From DATGMS01 sp040905145 (GTDB lineage Bacteria > Bacteroidota > Bacteroidia > Cytophagales > Cyclobacteriaceae): a DNA stretch of 37,348 nucleotides. Position numbers and translations under genes: made by a program. The notes beneath the pieces were generated by a model. That model saw only the letters and a list, made by a program, of their open reading frames with translations. It was not told the DNA's origin and did no database searches. The stretch lies in NCBI GenBank assembly GCA_040905145.1, contig JBBDSC010000112.1, positions 1 through 37,348 of the forward strand, read 5' to 3'. The first letter of the stretch is position 1. Every line of letters begins with the position of its first letter. This document shows, piece by piece, positions 37,101 through 37,348 of this stretch.

Positions 37101-37287
37101 AAGTATCCTTTATTAAGACGTTGACACCTGGAATGCTCTGGCCATCTGATGATGAGGTTATTCTACCTGATACATCTATGAGCTCATCATTTGCAAAGGA
37201 GAAGCCAACCAATAGAAGCTGTCCTACAATACCCATACATGAATATCTGATTATCCTGATGAGTGTTTGGTAAAGTGATTTTTTCAT
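34159..37287 (-). CDS. SusC-type TonB-dependent receptor (first pair)
   Basis: Intact 1042-residue receptor. Start MKKSLYQTLIRIIRYSC at 37287; leader 1-33; carboxypeptidase-like domain about 36-111; DEVVVVGYGTQKK at 117-129; plug with VLKDASAAIYGSRAANG, one residue shorter than the usual KDAASAAIYGS form; barrel ending SAGANISF. No STN domain. It heads an operon with the SusD at 32311 and the propeller/cytochrome protein. Only 61 bases of upstream sequence lie in the window, too little to call a promoter. The substrate cannot be read from the sequence. Confidence 0.96.
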   Translation of the reverse strand: MKKSLYQTLIRIIRYSCMGIVGQLLLVGFSFANDELIDVSGRITSSSDGQSIPGVNVLIKDTFTGTVTDLDGNYTINVPNEDDILVFSSIGYLTQEIPVNGRAVIDVILEEDVQGLDEVVVVGYGTQKKVNVIGSVTTIGTEELTAAPVSTISNALAGRLPGAIVQQSSGEPGNDQANILIRGSSTLGNNAPLIVIDGIPGRDLNSVPANNIESITVLKDASAAIYGSRAANGVILVTTKGGLKNTPATFRYEFYEGFLTPTMVPEMTDAPTYAQMVREMQSYRGVDEANMTFSLEDIEKYRSGNFPWTHPNTDWFDAGLADYSRNRNHNFSVSGGSESVNYYGAFGTQYDGGIYTNSANSFNRYNLTANVDVKVNEFLDVGIDINASQENRMFPTRGAGTVFAHLIRSYPTETAVFPNGLPGPDVERGDQPLVISSFEPGYDDDKRYRSNNTLSANFKVPGVDGLTLSSYYAYDIYFRQRKLFERPFMLYQLDEGAYLAAGNTGSEDGSAFLSGSLSGQAPEPRLTDFYDNTKTNTFNFRVNYDKTINDVHNISTFVAYESSEYIGQGIEAFRRYFVSDELPYLFAGGDAEKDNDGWVDIDSRINYFGRLSYNFKETYLFQFSFRRDGSLRFSEESGRWGNFPGVLAGWNISNEDFWKENVGFIDFLKVKASWGQMGNDLVDPFQYLTSYEFGEGSVFGTGRNYSTGLNLTGTPNPFITWEVANVYNTGFESNFFNGKMSLDAEFFYERRNNILVQRSASVPNFTGISLPDENFGIVDNKGFEVILGYNDQRPNFSYGINGNFAFVRNSVVEFDEPERNVPWQVQTGYPQGSALLYRSIGIFRDEEHVNSLPHVPGARPGDIIIEDYDDNGEINNDDRTLFSRTTNPEITYGVSFNLKYQNWELRGLVQGAGRAMRLMYTELQGSAGNYYQYDAEGRWTPDNIDADKPRAFEREEEYWRLNYRTDYSYHNTSYARLKNLQLSYTIPSSLLEVIKVTNARVYVSGQNLLLIHSGTDIMDPELGSMNSYPIMKVFSAGANISF

Positions 37288-37348
37288 ACTTTTCGTTATT
37301 AGGTTTATAAGGGAAGTGTATCCATTATGTAAAATACCGTAAGTTTTA

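Noticed and set aside
1..37348. CRISPR arrays, tRNA or rRNA genes, insertion sequences, prophage genes
   Set aside because: Looked for on both strands; no regular spacer-repeat array, no tRNA-like or rRNA sequence and no transposase or phage protein was recognised.

Overview
The window looks like a carbohydrate-uptake (PUL-type) region from a Bacteroidota genome, most likely a marine or environmental member of the Cytophagales such as the Cyclobacteriaceae. The evidence is five SusC-type TonB-dependent receptors, four SusD-type lipoproteins, an ECF sigma / FecR pair, sulfatases, DUF1080, and moderately AT-rich DNA with few Shine-Dalgarno sites. The lineage is an inference from gene content; no rRNA or marker gene is present. 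Every gene is on the minus strand except one ERCC4-type nuclease (11761-12402). The operons are described here in their direction of transcription, from high to low coordinates.

Region A (37287-29352): intact SusC/SusD pair, then a large secreted protein with a beta-propeller, HEAT-like repeats and a C-terminal cytochrome c domain (PVC-type). Region B (29081-18659): SusC-SusD-SusC-SusD in tandem, then a Tat-exported TIM-barrel sugar isomerase/epimerase-like protein. The last SusD has a one-base frameshift. Region C (18273-12469): SGNH hydrolase, a second propeller/HEAT/cytochrome c protein one base behind it, then a DUF1080 protein. Region D (11761-12402): the lone plus-strand ERCC4-HhH nuclease.

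Region E (11500-1): ECF sigma factor, FecR anti-sigma factor, SusC with an STN signalling domain (one-base frameshift), SusD (one-base frameshift), an intact sulfatase, a decayed second sulfatase, a roughly 96-bp remnant of a second fecR, and a paralogous SusC that runs off the left edge. That second SusC lacks exactly the STN domain. The right-hand part (sigma-fecR-STN receptor) is a complete trans-envelope signalling module. The left-hand copy has lost both FecR and the matching receptor domain.

The window is rich in uptake machinery and periplasmic redox/accessory proteins but has no recognisable glycoside hydrolase or polysaccharide lyase. The sulfatase suggests a sulfated glycan. The two cytochrome-bearing propeller proteins, the DUF1080 protein and the isomerase suggest an oxidative sugar-processing route (hypothesis). 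Three intergenic gaps hold imperfect palindromes built from 7-8 bp units. The fecR-susC spacers hold hairpins that persist in both the intact and the decayed copy.
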